A DNA stretch of 64,000 bases, taken from Cypionkella psychrotolerans (GTDB lineage: Bacteria; Pseudomonadota; Alphaproteobacteria; Rhodobacterales; Rhodobacteraceae). The notes below the pieces were generated by a model. The model did not search any database. It saw nothing but the letters and a program-made list of their open reading frames with translations, and had not been told where the DNA came from. The DNA is taken from contig NZ_LGIC01000037.1 of NCBI RefSeq assembly GCF_001294535.1, positions 92,860 through 156,859 of the forward strand. Reading direction: 5' to 3'. Position numbers and translations under genes: made by a program. This document shows, piece by piece, positions 47,120 to 54,842 of this stretch; position 1 is the first letter of the stretch; each line of letters begins with the position of its first letter.

Positions 47120-47704
47120 CTATTCGCCAAGATCAATGTCGGCCAAAATGAGTGTAACTTCAGCAGCTTTCGCCATTTTGGCGTTTGCCTTTTCGAGTGT
47201 CACCTTATCGCGGCGGCGTTGTTGGCGCGCTGCATCCAGCGCCCGTTTATCTGCGTCGGATCTGTCGCGCAGATACGGTCGCACCGACTGGCCTGTTTCC
47301 GCCAGCTTCGCAGCCGCGTAGTCTTCGCGCTCTTGGGCGCGCTGGCGTTTCCGCCTTTCGGCGCTGGCAAAATTCAGAATGCCGATTTGCCGTGGAGTGC
47401 AGCTTGCCAACCACGCTTGATAGGCGTCGGCATGTTTCTCAGCGTCCGAAAAGTCCGAAAGGGTCGGGCTAGTTGCCCCCATCATTCCGGCGTAACAAGC
47501 GACAGCCGCATCTGCTTTTCGATTCTTGGTTTTCATCCACCTTGCAAGGAAAGCTGCCAAGGAAGCGTCTGATTGCCCCGGCTGCACTTGTTCCTGACCG
47601 GGGAACCAATTTGGCCCGCGCGGAACATCAAGATCCGCTATAGCGTCAAGTTCCTCGGCTGTGAGTTGTCGCGCCTGCATTTCTACGGTATAGTGGTTTC
47701 GCAT
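47120..47704 (-). CDS. Hypothetical protein, Lys/Arg/Ala-rich C terminus
   Basis: 194 residues. The C-terminal half is a strongly charged, probably coiled-coil helix (ASAERRKRQRAQEREDYAAAKLAETG...DARQQRRRDKVTLEKANAKMAKAAE). The N-terminal part includes AFLARWMKTKNRKADAAVACYAGMMG. No family recognised. Ends well before the small gene at 47007 and begins after the hairpin at 47718. Confidence 0.7.
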   Translation of the reverse strand: MRNHYTVEMQARQLTAEELDAIADLDVPRGPNWFPGQEQVQPGQSDASLAAFLARWMKTKNRKADAAVACYAGMMGATSPTLSDFSDAEKHADAYQAWLASCTPRQIGILNFASAERRKRQRAQEREDYAAAKLAETGQSVRPYLRDRSDADKRALDAARQQRRRDKVTLEKANAKMAKAAEVTLILADIDLGE

Positions 47705-47717
47705 TGATACTGTCCTA

Positions 47718-47749
47718 CAAGGGTGAAGCGTTCCCGCGCTTCACCCTTG
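47718..47749. terminator. 13-bp stem hairpin
   Basis: CAAGGGTGAAGCG-TTCCCG-CGCTTCACCCTTG, perfect inverted repeat between the RHH-like gene and the next minus-strand gene. Probably terminates the regulator transcript. Confidence 0.75.
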
Positions 47750-47764
47750 ATCATTTGAGGGTGA

Positions 47765-48256
47765 TCAGGCGGCAGTCGATTCAATAAGGTCGGCCAAGTC
47801 CAGCGCAAGGGCGGGCGAGAAAGATTTCATCGTCTTGCCGATCCGAACATTTATCCCGGTCCCTCGCTTCGAAACCGCCAGCGGGCGCAGGCCGAAGTCA
47901 TGCTCCGGCGTCACCAAATCCACGGCGGCATTCAGCGCTTTGCGCGTGGTGCTGTCTTTCGGCATGGCACGGATCCGGAGTTGCTCCACAACAAAGGCGG
48001 CTTCATCAGGCGTCATTTCAAGGGCGTCGTCATTGTCGAAGCCAAACAAGATTGCACCATTAAAGCGCGACAGGTTCACCCCGGCGATGGTCGCAGGGAT
48101 TACCCCGGCGTTGATTTGTTCCTTGATCATGCGCCCAATCACGTCAGCCACGGGCAAGCACCAGACCATGCTCAGGGCCTTGAGTTGCTCCACCCGCGCC
48201 GGTGGCAGGCTGATGATCCCTTGGCGGGCCGGTTTCAAAGTGTCAGTCGTCATCAT
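47765..48256 (-). CDS. Probable ribbon-helix-helix regulator of the element
   Basis: 163 residues from the second in-frame ATG group (48254-48256), which is preceded by AAAGG; the first ATG at 48277 lacks a ribosome site. The N terminus reads QGIISLPPARVEQLKALSMVWCLPVADVIGRMIKEQINAGVIP, a strand-helix-helix pattern like RHH DNA-binding proteins. The C-terminal part is unrecognised. A 16-bp palindrome sits between the -35 and -10 of its own promoter, consistent with autorepression. Confidence 0.6.
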   Translation of the reverse strand: MMTTDTLKPARQGIISLPPARVEQLKALSMVWCLPVADVIGRMIKEQINAGVIPATIAGVNLSRFNGAILFGFDNDDALEMTPDEAAFVVEQLRIRAMPKDSTTRKALNAAVDLVTPEHDFGLRPLAVSKRGTGINVRIGKTMKSFSPALALDLADLIESTAA

Positions 48257-48285
48257 CGGGGAACCTTTCACGTTCATTAAAAATA

Positions 48286-48314
48286 AGCTTAGTGAAATTT
48301 CACTAGACTGTCAA
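48286..48314 (-). promoter_or_regulatory. Promoter with embedded 16-bp palindromic operator
   Basis: Minus strand: -35 TTGACA (48314-48309), 17-bp spacer, -10 TAAGCT (48291-48286). The perfect palindrome TAGTGAAATTTCACTA occupies 48290-48305, filling the spacer, so a bound dimer would block polymerase. Confidence 0.7.
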
Positions 48315-48423
48315 CCGACGTTTCAGAATTTCCATCCGGCGTAGGCGGCACACTGGCCCGGTGTCCGCGCAGCTTTCATTCCATCCGGGATAGATCAGGG
48401 TTAGCCGCGCCCGGTATGGGATG

Positions 48424-48690
48424 AAAAAGCGTCACGATTTTCCAGCTCTTCTCTTCTCTTTCTTTCTTCTCTTCTTAATAGTAGGGAAAATCGTGACGCA
48501 CCGGCTGCGAAGAATGTCACGATTTCCTCTAATAAGGGAAAAGCGTGACGATTTGCGTTACCCACGCTCCGGCTGTGGAAATCGTCCGACATCCCCTAAT
48601 AGGGGAAAATCGTGACGATTCGTCTCAGTTAGCTCCGGCTGCGGTGATCATCCGACTTTTCTCTTATAAGGGAAAAGCGTGACGCATCCG
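48424..48690. repeat. Degenerate ~67-bp repeat array with CGTGACG motifs
   Basis: This gene-free stretch (48315-48702) contains GGGAAAA(T/G)CGTGACG at 48484, 48536, 48603 and 48670 (spacings 52, 67 and 67 bp), plus inverted CGTCACG/TGTCACG copies near 48431 and 48515. Each unit also carries CCGGCTG(C/T)G; the two full 67-bp units share CTCCGGCTG and ATC(G/A)TCCGAC, and A/T-centred dyads (CCCCTAATAGGGG) sit at unit junctions. A perfect 15-bp inverted repeat (GCGTCACGATTTTCC, 48430-48444, with its complement at 48485-48499) encloses a ~35-bp CT-only tract. No convincing ORF. Confidence 0.8.
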
Positions 48691-48702
48691 CGAAACAGCT
48701 TC

Positions 48703-51072
48703 TCAGGCTTGCCGCCCAAACATGCCGCCGGATCTGGATTGCTTGCGGAACTCGTCTTGAATCAAGCCGCTCAGCTCGGTTCGCAGCGTCTTGCCGACCT
48801 GTGCCGCCAGATCAGCGTTTTGTTCCTGCGTGCCGCCGGTCGCGTTCACCGTGACGGGTGCGCTGATCGTGATCACCGGCCCGGATACCGCGCCAGACTC
48901 CATAGCAAGGGCGCTGGTGGCCCGTGCCACCCTGCCCGAGTCACCGACAAGGCCGCCGCTTGCATAGCCCTTGCGGGCGCTCTGGTGGAGTCTGTCGAGG
49001 TTGCCCGCCCCGAGGGTCTTCACAGTCTCGGCGCTGAAAACATATTCACCGCGATGCACTACCCCGGCGGGTTCATTCTTGGATCCATCACCAGTGTAAC
49101 CGCCGGACGCGAAGCCCAATAGCCCGCCGAGCATCGACAGAAACCCGCCGGATTTGGCTCCGCTGAAAATACCCGCAATGCCTTTTTGCAACTGCGCTTT
49201 TAGAATTTCGATCAAAAGCTGTTTCAGGGCTTCACCGGCGGTCATCGCGCCAGTCGCCACTCCCATGAAAAGATCCGTGAGGGTCTGCGCGCCCTTCTCA
49301 CCGGTTTCCTGAACCCGCTGAAGTTTCTGTGCGGCTTTTTCGGCGTTCAAGCCAGCGGTAACGTGGGCCTGCGCCAGCCGCTCAATGTCGGCCGTCAGTT
49401 CGGGCGTGATCGTCTTACCCGCCTTGATAGCCTCGTTTAGCAGATCAGCTTTGATTTTGGCGAACTCGACTGCATCGCCATACTCTTTTCCCGCCGCCGC
49501 GGTTGCGACAAACACCAGCGATTCACGCTCTAACGCCGCGGTTTCTTCGCGGATCGAAGCAAGGGCAGCAGCGAAGCCATCGGTAGAACGGCCACCAGCA
49601 CCACCGCCACCTGTTGCTTTAGGCATATCCGGCACGCCGAAGTCAGGATCATTGGGCGCGCGTTTTGGCCGCTGGCTAGTGCCGGGTGCCAAAGGGCTGA
49701 CCGGTTCGGGCGGCAGCAGATCGGCGCCACCAGTGGCGAGGGGCGTGCCGGTATCCATCATGGCAAGATTGGCGATCTCGTCACGGGCGGCAGCAGCAGC
49801 ACCGGGCAAGAGCCGGATCCAGTCAAGCAGACTGGAAACCTGCCCTATCACCCCGGCCAATCGCGCCTGATCAAGATCTGACATGGCGGTGATCGTGTTC
49901 TGCGCTTCGGTGACAATTTCGCGCAACTGCTCCGCATACTGTTCGCCGGTGATTTCGCCTTTTTCAAATGCGTTGGCTGCATCGCCAATCCGGGTCGCAA
50001 GGCCAGTCAGGGCGGTTGCACCAGCCTCATTGCCAACGCCGCGCAGCATTGAACTTGCTTCCGACAACGCGGGCACCAGCAAGCGGGCTTCGGTCGCCAA
50101 ATCGGAGTATTCGATCTTTAGCGCTTCGACTTGTGCTAGGGCATCTTGCGGCACCTCGGGCAGCTTGCCCAAGGCATCGGCTGTTCCGGATCCAAACAAG
50201 CGGCCCGTATCCACCGGGTCAAATTTCAGCCTCTCTTGCTCACCTTCGATAAAACCGAAAAACTCAGCGGCACCGACAACGCCATTGCGCCACATTGATT
50301 GCAGCCGGGTTTCGACTTCGCGGAACTTGGTATCCAGTTCCGCCGCCTTTGCGACCATATCGCTATCCATGACAGCGCCAAGTTCGCGCGCTCGGGCGAT
50401 CTGTGCAGAAATACCAGCCGCGCCCTTGTCGAGTAACTGCACAAATTGTTCGCCACCGGTGCCACCGAAAAGTTCATCGCTGATCCTGATCTGTGCGGCT
50501 TTATCCAAACTTTCCAACCGCCCGATAATTTCAAGCATCAAGGCGCTCGGGTCTTTGAGTTTGGTTTTCAGTTCCTCGGCACTGAACCCAAGCCTCTTAA
50601 ACGCTTCGGCTGCGCTACCAGTGCCGGTGATAACAAATTCATCGGCGCGCAATGAAAGCTCTTTGAAGCCATCTGTCAGGGCATCAATCCCAATGCGGTT
50701 TTGATCCGCAACGAATTTCCATTCTTGGAAGGCTTCCACCTCCATACCGGCGCGCTTTGCTTCGTCGCCAAGATCGGCAATGGCGCGAACCTGATTGCGC
50801 ACAGCCGCCACAGCCCCGGCCACACCGATACCAGCCACGGTTCCGGCCAATCCCGCCAGCTTCGGCATGGCGAGCGTTTTGAAAGCGGCACCGACACGCC
50901 CGCCTAAACCTTCATAGGTCTGCGCGATCTTATCGACACTCTGCTTTGCTTTCGCCTCCATCTGTTTTGAGGCTTTCGCCTGAATCGAGTTGGCGCGGGC
51001 AAAGTCGCGTTGAAGCTGTTTGGTCTGGGCTTCAAGCTTGATGATCAAGCCCATCATATCTACGTCGGACAT
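48703..51072 (-). CDS. Phage tail tape measure protein
   Basis: 789 residues. An N-terminal coiled coil (LIIKLEAQTKQLQRDFARANSIQAKASKQMEAKAKQSVDKI) is followed by Gly/Ala hydrophobic helices near 70-100, long amphipathic helices, and a C-terminal Gly-rich region with GGxxGDG and FASGGYTGDGSKNEP...HRGEYVFSAETVK. This is the lambda-family TMP pattern. It sets tail length; about 1.5 angstrom per residue would imply a tail near 120 nm. It follows terL directly, which is unusual, and no tail-tip genes follow it. Confidence 0.92.
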   Translation of the reverse strand: MSDVDMMGLIIKLEAQTKQLQRDFARANSIQAKASKQMEAKAKQSVDKIAQTYEGLGGRVGAAFKTLAMPKLAGLAGTVAGIGVAGAVAAVRNQVRAIADLGDEAKRAGMEVEAFQEWKFVADQNRIGIDALTDGFKELSLRADEFVITGTGSAAEAFKRLGFSAEELKTKLKDPSALMLEIIGRLESLDKAAQIRISDELFGGTGGEQFVQLLDKGAAGISAQIARARELGAVMDSDMVAKAAELDTKFREVETRLQSMWRNGVVGAAEFFGFIEGEQERLKFDPVDTGRLFGSGTADALGKLPEVPQDALAQVEALKIEYSDLATEARLLVPALSEASSMLRGVGNEAGATALTGLATRIGDAANAFEKGEITGEQYAEQLREIVTEAQNTITAMSDLDQARLAGVIGQVSSLLDWIRLLPGAAAAARDEIANLAMMDTGTPLATGGADLLPPEPVSPLAPGTSQRPKRAPNDPDFGVPDMPKATGGGGAGGRSTDGFAAALASIREETAALERESLVFVATAAAGKEYGDAVEFAKIKADLLNEAIKAGKTITPELTADIERLAQAHVTAGLNAEKAAQKLQRVQETGEKGAQTLTDLFMGVATGAMTAGEALKQLLIEILKAQLQKGIAGIFSGAKSGGFLSMLGGLLGFASGGYTGDGSKNEPAGVVHRGEYVFSAETVKTLGAGNLDRLHQSARKGYASGGLVGDSGRVARATSALAMESGAVSGPVITISAPVTVNATGGTQEQNADLAAQVGKTLRTELSGLIQDEFRKQSRSGGMFGRQA

Positions 51073-51084
51073 ACTCTTTACTCC

Positions 51085-52716
51085 TTAAAACACTGTAAGC
51101 CCCAACACCTCGGGGTCGTCATAGCGCGATTTCTTGTTATGGGCGGTGACTGCCCGTGAAACTGCCATTGCGGATGCAACGGCGGCGTCGATACGGCCCG
51201 TGCTTCGCGCCTTGTGCATCCTGATCAGCCCGGATTGCGGGTTGTTTGATACGGCCACGTTGTCGAAGTGCTGGCGCAACACCGGGTCGCCATTGTGGCG
51301 GATGACTTCACCGTTCACCGCGCGCACAAGGTTGCCGGTGGCCTCGGACATGATCAGCGCGCTTTGCGGATGGGTGAATACTGGCAAGCCAGCATCGGTC
51401 AGGTTCTGCGACAGCACCCTTGCAAGCGCCGGGTCCACAGCGATCTCTTGCACGTCATAGGTGGCGCACAATTCGCGGATATGGTCTTCGACTTGCTTCT
51501 GATCAATCACACCGCCGGTGCAAAGCTGGATCAAGTTCTGATCGGCCCATTGCTGATAGGGTGCGCGGTCGCGGTGCGCTCTGGTTTCCAGATCGGCAGT
51601 CGGCACAAAGCAGGTATTGCGCAACGTGATTTGGCCGTCACCATGCCGAAAGGCGATAGCTACGGCGGTAAGGTCGCCAGTTTGCGACAGATCCACACCG
51701 ATGTAAGCGGGCAGCCCTTCAAGGTCGGTTTCGTCATCGTCAAGCTTGCGGGCATCGTAACTCGCCAGATCAAACAATGGATCACGGGAATTTCCGTGCC
51801 ACTTGTTCAGGTGATATTGCTGGAAACCATAGGCCGCCGAAGGCATGTTGCGCGCCCGGTTCACTTTATTCCGAAGGTCTTTCAGATCTTGGAAGCCATC
51901 TTTCAGGCCGGGGTTGCAGCGGTGCCATACCTCTTCATCGGTCCAGTTGTCACCGTCTTGCAGTTCAAACAAGATCGGCAGCACCGAAGGATCTTGCACT
52001 TTGCCAAGCGCCACATCGCGGGCATAGGCGTATTGATCAGCCGCGAAACCATCCGCACCCCGGCCCGCCGTTGTCGCGGTGACGATCAGCCCGTTTCGAC
52101 TTTTCGACACGCCGGATTCCAGCACCTCCCACATTTCTTGACCGGCGGCTTCTTTCCAAGCGTGGATCTCGTCGCACAGCGCGAAGGTCGGGGTTCCGCC
52201 GTTCTGGCGCGCACCATCTGAAGAAACCACTTCAAGTTTGCTTTCAAAGCCCTTGATATGGCTTTCGATTTCTTTCGCAGCATTGCGTTGATCTGTAATC
52301 TTCGTCACCGCGCCGATGCGCGGATCTAGCTTGACGATATTGGTCGCCTCTTTGAAGGCAATGCTGGCCTGCTTTTTATCGCAGGCCGCGAACACCAGTT
52401 CACCACCTGGCACCTTTTCCGGCCCGATCAGGTGAAGAACAGACAGCGCAGCGGCTAAGCTGGTCTTGCGGTTGCCCCTCGGGATGAAGAAGAACACGCG
52501 GCGCACAACGCGGTCGCCATCGGCGTCGCGCGGCCCATATATCGCGCGCACAATGCGCTCTTGCCAAGGATAGAGGGTAAGCGCCCGCCCCGGCCTATCA
52601 CTCTTGATATGGCGCAGGGCGCGCAGGAATTGCACCGCGCGCTCGCCATGCCCGAGGGGGTCAGGGATAGGGCTGGCGTCAAAGATCCACGCCGGAAAAG
52701 TCGAAGCCGCGCCCAA
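51085..52716 (-). CDS. terL: Phage terminase large subunit
   Basis: 543 residues. The ATPase domain has YPWQERIVRAIYG (Q-motif region) and a non-canonical Walker A (FFFIPRGNRKTSLAAAL), then Walker B TFALCDEIHAW and coupling motif TATTAG. The nuclease domain begins with YIGVDLSQTGDLTAVAIAF and continues to acidic residues near the C terminus (GRIDAAVASAMAV). Cuts and pumps DNA into the capsid. Starts at a TTG (52714-52716) 2 bp after the terS stop, so it relies on coupled translation. Confidence 0.93.
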   Translation of the reverse strand: MGAASTFPAWIFDASPIPDPLGHGERAVQFLRALRHIKSDRPGRALTLYPWQERIVRAIYGPRDADGDRVVRRVFFFIPRGNRKTSLAAALSVLHLIGPEKVPGGELVFAACDKKQASIAFKEATNIVKLDPRIGAVTKITDQRNAAKEIESHIKGFESKLEVVSSDGARQNGGTPTFALCDEIHAWKEAAGQEMWEVLESGVSKSRNGLIVTATTAGRGADGFAADQYAYARDVALGKVQDPSVLPILFELQDGDNWTDEEVWHRCNPGLKDGFQDLKDLRNKVNRARNMPSAAYGFQQYHLNKWHGNSRDPLFDLASYDARKLDDDETDLEGLPAYIGVDLSQTGDLTAVAIAFRHGDGQITLRNTCFVPTADLETRAHRDRAPYQQWADQNLIQLCTGGVIDQKQVEDHIRELCATYDVQEIAVDPALARVLSQNLTDAGLPVFTHPQSALIMSEATGNLVRAVNGEVIRHNGDPVLRQHFDNVAVSNNPQSGLIRMHKARSTGRIDAAVASAMAVSRAVTAHNKKSRYDDPEVLGLTVF

Positions 52717-52718
52717 GA

Positions 52719-53120
52719 TCAGATATCCAGCGGGTTCGGTGACGTGTCGCCATCGCCGGGTAAAAGTTCGAGTCCTTTCATCCGCACTCGACTGACAGGA
52801 TCAAGCCCGAGCGTGGCTGCAAGCTGTCGCGCGGTCTGCGCGGCCCGGTTCTGCACCCCGAACAGCTTCACGTCCACCACGCCACCGGCAAGCTGGCGTT
52901 CGGTTTCGATCTGGCGCACCAGCCCCGCCATGCAGCAATAGGTTTCAACCTGCGCCATGTCGGCGGTGCAGATCACTTGGCGCGCCACCAGCACCGGCAG
53001 AACCCGCTTCCACTCGGCCACGGCATAGGTGCTAAAATAGGACGGCTGGCGCGGAACCTTGATAAGCGGTTCCTGATCGGCGGCGATCTTGGGCTTTACC
53101 CCGCGAAGGTGTTTACTCAT
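52719..53120 (-). CDS. terS: Phage terminase small subunit, P27 family
   Basis: 133 residues with the P27-like pattern: WKRVLPVLVARQVICTADMAQVETYCCMAGLVRQIETERQLAGG, QNRAAQTARQLAATLGLDPVSRVRMKG. It recognises the packaging site. Overlaps the head-closure gene by 4 bp. Its position after the connector genes, instead of at the operon start, is unusual. Confidence 0.9.
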   Translation of the reverse strand: MSKHLRGVKPKIAADQEPLIKVPRQPSYFSTYAVAEWKRVLPVLVARQVICTADMAQVETYCCMAGLVRQIETERQLAGGVVDVKLFGVQNRAAQTARQLAATLGLDPVSRVRMKGLELLPGDGDTSPNPLDI

Positions 53121-53428
53121 GCCGCGACCGCCCGCAGTTCAAGCCCCTGCCTGCGCCCGATCTCGGCCATAGCGACGATATTCCACGCCTTGCCGCCGTG
53201 CATAATACGATCAGATACCGACACACCGGGCAGCCACCTGATCACAAACACCGCGTTATTCGACACGCCTTCGCCGAAGGTAGTCAGAAACTCGGACACA
53301 CCAGCTTGCCGAAGCTCTGCGCGCCCGGTGGCATACGTTGTCCAGATCTGTTGAACCTTTCGCCCCAGCCCGAGCGTTTCGGCCATGCGTTGCAGTTCTA
53401 CAGGATGGCGAAGCTTTCCCGCCAGCAT
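53117..53428 (-). CDS. Head-closure (SPP1 gp16-like) protein
   Basis: 103 residues from the ATG at 53426-53428 (MLAGKLRHPVELQR), which overlaps the preceding stop (TGATG) and has GGAGG 8 bp upstream; a longer start at 53443 is less likely. Features of the family: R-H-P-V-E-L-Q-R near the N terminus, IWTTYATGRAELRQ, VIRWLPGVSVSDRI, and GKAWNIVAMAEIGRRQGLEL. It closes the head-tail interface. Confidence 0.88.
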   Translation of the reverse strand: MLAGKLRHPVELQRMAETLGLGRKVQQIWTTYATGRAELRQAGVSEFLTTFGEGVSNNAVFVIRWLPGVSVSDRIMHGGKAWNIVAMAEIGRRQGLELRAVAA

Positions 53429-53859
53429 CAATCGGCCCTCCATTGCATCACCGCGCGCAGTGCCACCACGCCCTGCGTGTAAGCCTGTGCCGGGTCAGGA
53501 TCTCGCATCCACACCAGATCTGGCCGCGCCCATTCAACGATAGTGAAGCCCGCGTTTGGTGCCGGAGGTGCATCCATCATCGCGATCATCACCGCACCGG
53601 CCACCGCCTGCGCCACGGTAGAGCCGTCTTCAATGGCCCAAACGTGCAGCATGGCGCGCACCTCGGCCACGATCTGCCCGTTGCCAGCGCGGCCAAGCAG
53701 TCGAACCTGTGAGGGTGCAATCACGATTGCGGGCATGTTACCGGGCCGGATTGCACTCGCCCGGATGTTCTCGGGCGCGACATGCTGCGCAATCAGGGTA
53801 TCAGCCGCCAGCCTGTCACCGATCAGAGTTTGCAGCGCGAAGGAAGGATCAAGCATCAC
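53428..53859 (-). CDS. Tail completion protein, DUF3168/gp17-like
   Basis: 143 residues: LIGDRLAADTLIAQHVAPENIRASAIRPGNMPAIVIAPSQVRLLGRAGN then EVRAMLHVWAIEDGSTVAQAVAGAVMIAMMDAPP, a pattern of the DUF3168 family that links head and tail. Overlaps neighbours on both sides by 1 to 4 bp. Confidence 0.85.
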   Translation of the reverse strand: MMLDPSFALQTLIGDRLAADTLIAQHVAPENIRASAIRPGNMPAIVIAPSQVRLLGRAGNGQIVAEVRAMLHVWAIEDGSTVAQAVAGAVMIAMMDAPPAPNAGFTIVEWARPDLVWMRDPDPAQAYTQGVVALRAVMQWRAD

Positions 53860-54311
53860 TCGGCACCTTTCTTGATTTCGGCCCGGATCACCCGGCGCAG
53901 CCGGTTCAGAACGCGCTTCTTATTCAGCCGCCACGCGGGCAACAGGAAGGGTTTCGCAGGCATCGCGCCGGTGCTGGTGCCGTCTTTGTGGTGGCGCTCT
54001 TTGGTGCCGAACTCGACTAGGTGGCCGTGGCGGGCATTGCCATCGCCAGCAGTAACAAACGCCTGACCTTCCTCGGCGGTGCGCCTGCCACCGTTAGCTG
54101 CATAAGGCGGGGTCGTCTCGCCGGGTCCGGTCGCGTCGATGGACTCTAGCAGGCTGCCAGATCGCCGCGATGTTTCAGCCAGCGCGCGGGCATCGCCTGC
54201 GATCTCGGCGGCTGATCTTGCCAGCGCCGGACGCAATGCCAGCAGAATTGCTTGTGGCATCCCCAACAAAGCCCGCGAAAGCGCTTCAGATCCTTCGACA
54301 TAGCGAGCCAT
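53856..54311 (-). CDS. HK97-gp10-like tail component
   Basis: 151 residues. Characteristic central GHLVEFGTKERHHKDGTSTGAMPAKPFLLPAW, preceded by SLLESIDATGPGETTPPYAANGGRR. Members help join the tail to the connector. Overlaps the head-tail connector gene by 1 bp. Confidence 0.88.
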   Translation of the reverse strand: MARYVEGSEALSRALLGMPQAILLALRPALARSAAEIAGDARALAETSRRSGSLLESIDATGPGETTPPYAANGGRRTAEEGQAFVTAGDGNARHGHLVEFGTKERHHKDGTSTGAMPAKPFLLPAWRLNKKRVLNRLRRVIRAEIKKGAE

Positions 54312-54613
54312 TATGCCGCCTCGGGCGCGGACAGGTGGCCCGTCACGCGGACTTTCAGCGGTGAAAGCAGATCGGTGACGCCAAACGGCAACTGGTATGC
54401 ACTGGCAAAAGCCACAGCTTCGCGGCTTTCGTATTGGTGCGCGATCAGAAGAAGCGCCGCCTGCACCATCAAGGCGCTATCAACTGTGAAGGGCTGCCCG
54501 GTGTAGGCTTGCACCCAAGCTTCGGCCACATTGCCGTAGTGGGTCAGCAGCGCCTCGTCGCGCGTGTCGTCAAGATTCAGATGCGACCGGATTAGGTCGA
54601 GGTCTAGGGTCAT
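54311..54613 (-). CDS. Head-tail connector protein (gp6-like)
   Basis: 100 residues: MTLDLDLIRSHLNLDDTRDEALLTHYGNVAEAWVQAYTG, VQAALLLIAHQYESREAV. This is the phage gp6/DUF3199 connector pattern. First gene of the second structural operon; preceded by the 19-bp dyad shared with the portal operon. The ATG is at 54611-54613. Confidence 0.88.
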   Translation of the reverse strand: MTLDLDLIRSHLNLDDTRDEALLTHYGNVAEAWVQAYTGQPFTVDSALMVQAALLLIAHQYESREAVAFASAYQLPFGVTDLLSPLKVRVTGHLSAPEAA

Positions 54614-54643
54614 ACTCGTTACTCACAGCGGGAACAAACTGTG

Positions 54644-54662
54644 ACTACGGTATCATAATACC
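54644..54662 (-). promoter_or_regulatory. 19-bp repeat/dyad upstream of the connector operon
   Basis: ACTACGGTATCATAATACC, identical to the sequence at 61541-61559. Read on the minus strand it contains GGTATTATGATACC, a near-perfect dyad that includes a -10-like TATTAT or TATGAT. No good -35 lies upstream, so activation by a protein binding this site is plausible. Confidence 0.65.
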
Positions 54663-54842
54663 CCACTCTGCGAAAGTTATATTATCGAAAATCCTGCGCG
54701 ACGCTTCACACGCCGGTTCCCTTGATAGGGTGAAAGTTGGGGGATACCCCCCCCCCCACCTGCCTCGAATCTTGCGTGGGCGTTTTCTATCTGCGAGCAA
54801 TAGACAAGAAATAATTGAACATCGAATCATTAAGGGTAATCT

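Noticed and set aside
46824..47120. 98-codon minus-strand frame rich in Trp/Pro/Cys
   Set aside because: It is a shadow of the better 55-residue gene at 46840-47007, which has an AGGAG ribosome site and normal composition.
48401..48592. 63-codon minus-strand frame inside the repeat array
   Set aside because: It overlaps repeats and the CT tract, giving a low-complexity Arg/Glu sequence, and has no ribosome binding site.
48484..48690. Repeats GGGAAAA(T/G)CGTGACG read as a CRISPR array
   Set aside because: The parts between the repeats are also related to each other, the period varies (52, 67, 67), and no cas genes are nearby.
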